Positions 4,403 to 5,002 of a stretch of 5,002 nucleotides of DNA are shown here, one piece after another. Position 1 is the first letter of the stretch, and each line of letters opens with the position of its first letter. Origin of the DNA: Clostridia bacterium (GTDB lineage: Bacteria > Bacillota > Sulfobacillia > SLMV01); contig SLMV01000165.1 of the NCBI GenBank assembly GCA_007133365.1, forward strand, positions 1 to 5,002, read 5' to 3'. The notes beneath the pieces were generated by a model. That model was not told the DNA's origin and made no database searches. It saw nothing but the letters and a program-made list of their open reading frames with translations. The position numbers and the translations under genes were made by a program.

Positions 4403-5002
4403 ATGTGGGATGTCGTAATCGTAGGAAGTGGAATCGCCGGCCTCTTCACCGCCCTCAACCTAGATCCTGCCTATCAAGTCCTGGTGCTGACCAAAAGCGG
4501 CCGGGATGAAAACAACAGCTATCTGGCTCAGGGCGGTATCGCCATGTCGAAGAACACCGGTGAACACTTTGATGATACCTTACGGGCGGGTCGTTACCAC
4601 AACCAACCCGAAGCCGTTCGCCTCATGGTTGACACCTCGGCAGCGCGCATCCAGCAGCTGCTCGATTGGGGCGTCCCCTTCGATCATGACGAAACCGGTC
4701 AACTCCACCTCACCCAAGAAGGCGGCCACAGCCGGCCGAACATTCTCCATGCCCAGGATCAAACCGGTCGCGCCATCATGCACGTTTTAGCAAAACGCGC
4801 CGAAAAAGCACCCAATATCCACCTCCAAACCGGCGTCTTCGTCCGCGACCTCATCACCCAAGACGGGCATGGCATTCTGGTGAGTAACACCGACGGCACC
4901 ACGACCCGCATCCCGAGTCGCCGGGTGGTATTGGCCACCGGGGGCATCGGGGCCCTTTACTTTCGCACCACCAATTGCGCGCTTAGTACCGGGGATGGCA
5001 TC
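4403..5002 (+). CDS. nadB: L-aspartate oxidase, N-terminal part, cut by the right window edge
   Basis: The first 200 codons of NadB, a cytoplasmic FAD enzyme that oxidises L-aspartate to iminoaspartate, the substrate of quinolinate synthase NadA in de novo NAD synthesis. The dinucleotide-binding motif GSGIAG lies at 8-13. SYLAQGGIA (39-47) and EGGHSRPNILHA (106-117) are family hallmarks; E106 corresponds to the substrate-binding Glu121 of E. coli NadB. ATGGIGALY (178-186) precedes TTN and TGDG. These motifs favour NadB over the related SdhA/FrdA flavoproteins. The family is usually above 500 aa, so more than half lies outside. The ATG at 4403 follows GGAG (4388-4391) at 11 nt, and the Rossmann motif begins right after it, as expected. 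A small oddity is TTNC (189-192), where the family commonly has TTNP. nadA or nadC may follow beyond the window. Confidence 0.94.
   Translation, partial: MWDVVIVGSGIAGLFTALNLDPAYQVLVLTKSGRDENNSYLAQGGIAMSKNTGEHFDDTLRAGRYHNQPEAVRLMVDTSAARIQQLLDWGVPFDHDETGQLHLTQEGGHSRPNILHAQDQTGRAIMHVLAKRAEKAPNIHLQTGVFVRDLITQDGHGILVSNTDGTTTRIPSRRVVLATGGIGALYFRTTNCALSTGDGI

Noticed and set aside
4365..4418. 17-codon upstream frame overlapping the nadB start
   Set aside because: Its ATG lies in the candidate -10 hexamer, so it would not be transcribed from there; the inner ATG at 4386 has no ribosome site.

Overview
This is bacterial chromosomal DNA of roughly balanced base composition (judged by eye). Purine-rich Shine-Dalgarno sequences precede every gene start. 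I see no insertion sequence, CRISPR array, phage gene, tRNA or rRNA. Gene content is mostly housekeeping: a rubrerythrin, a glutaminyl-tRNA synthetase, the start of L-aspartate oxidase and a DUF6807 ('PmoA-like') protein. Rubrerythrin suggests an anaerobe, or an organism that meets low oxygen. A dedicated GlnRS suggests that Gln-tRNA is charged directly. The AAGGGGAG and AAAAGGAG ribosome sites would suit a Bacillota-like genome, but I cannot name a taxon from this window.

Layout, left to right. (1) At 1-68, minus strand, lies the first 22 codons of an unrecognised gene that runs off the left edge. (2) 69-416 is a divergent intergenic region. (3) 417-1274, plus strand, is a stand-alone DUF6807 protein. 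Its fold motifs are kept, but the family's histidine-rich motif appears altered. (4) 1275-1820 is a long gap with no convincing gene. It holds several inverted repeats, a terminator-like hairpin at 1560-1595 and the probable rubrerythrin promoter at 1702-1731. (5) 1821-2321, plus strand, is rubrerythrin, followed by a textbook terminator at 2348-2373. (6) 2400-4106, minus strand, is glnS, convergent with rubrerythrin. (7) 4107-4402 is the divergent glnS/nadB control region, with a leader hairpin and a 9-bp direct repeat. (8) 4403 to the right edge, plus strand, is nadB, truncated by the window.

All five genes look like separate transcription units: two divergent pairs, one convergent pair, and a same-strand pair 546 bp apart. 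There is no sign of a shared pathway. NadB starts de novo NAD synthesis from aspartate, GlnRS serves translation and rubrerythrin detoxifies peroxide. I did not find an obvious new multi-gene system. The points most worth a second look are the altered motif in the DUF6807 protein, the structured 1275-1820 gap, the repeats around the rubrerythrin and glnS promoters, and a hairpin that masks the ribosome site of the left-edge gene.
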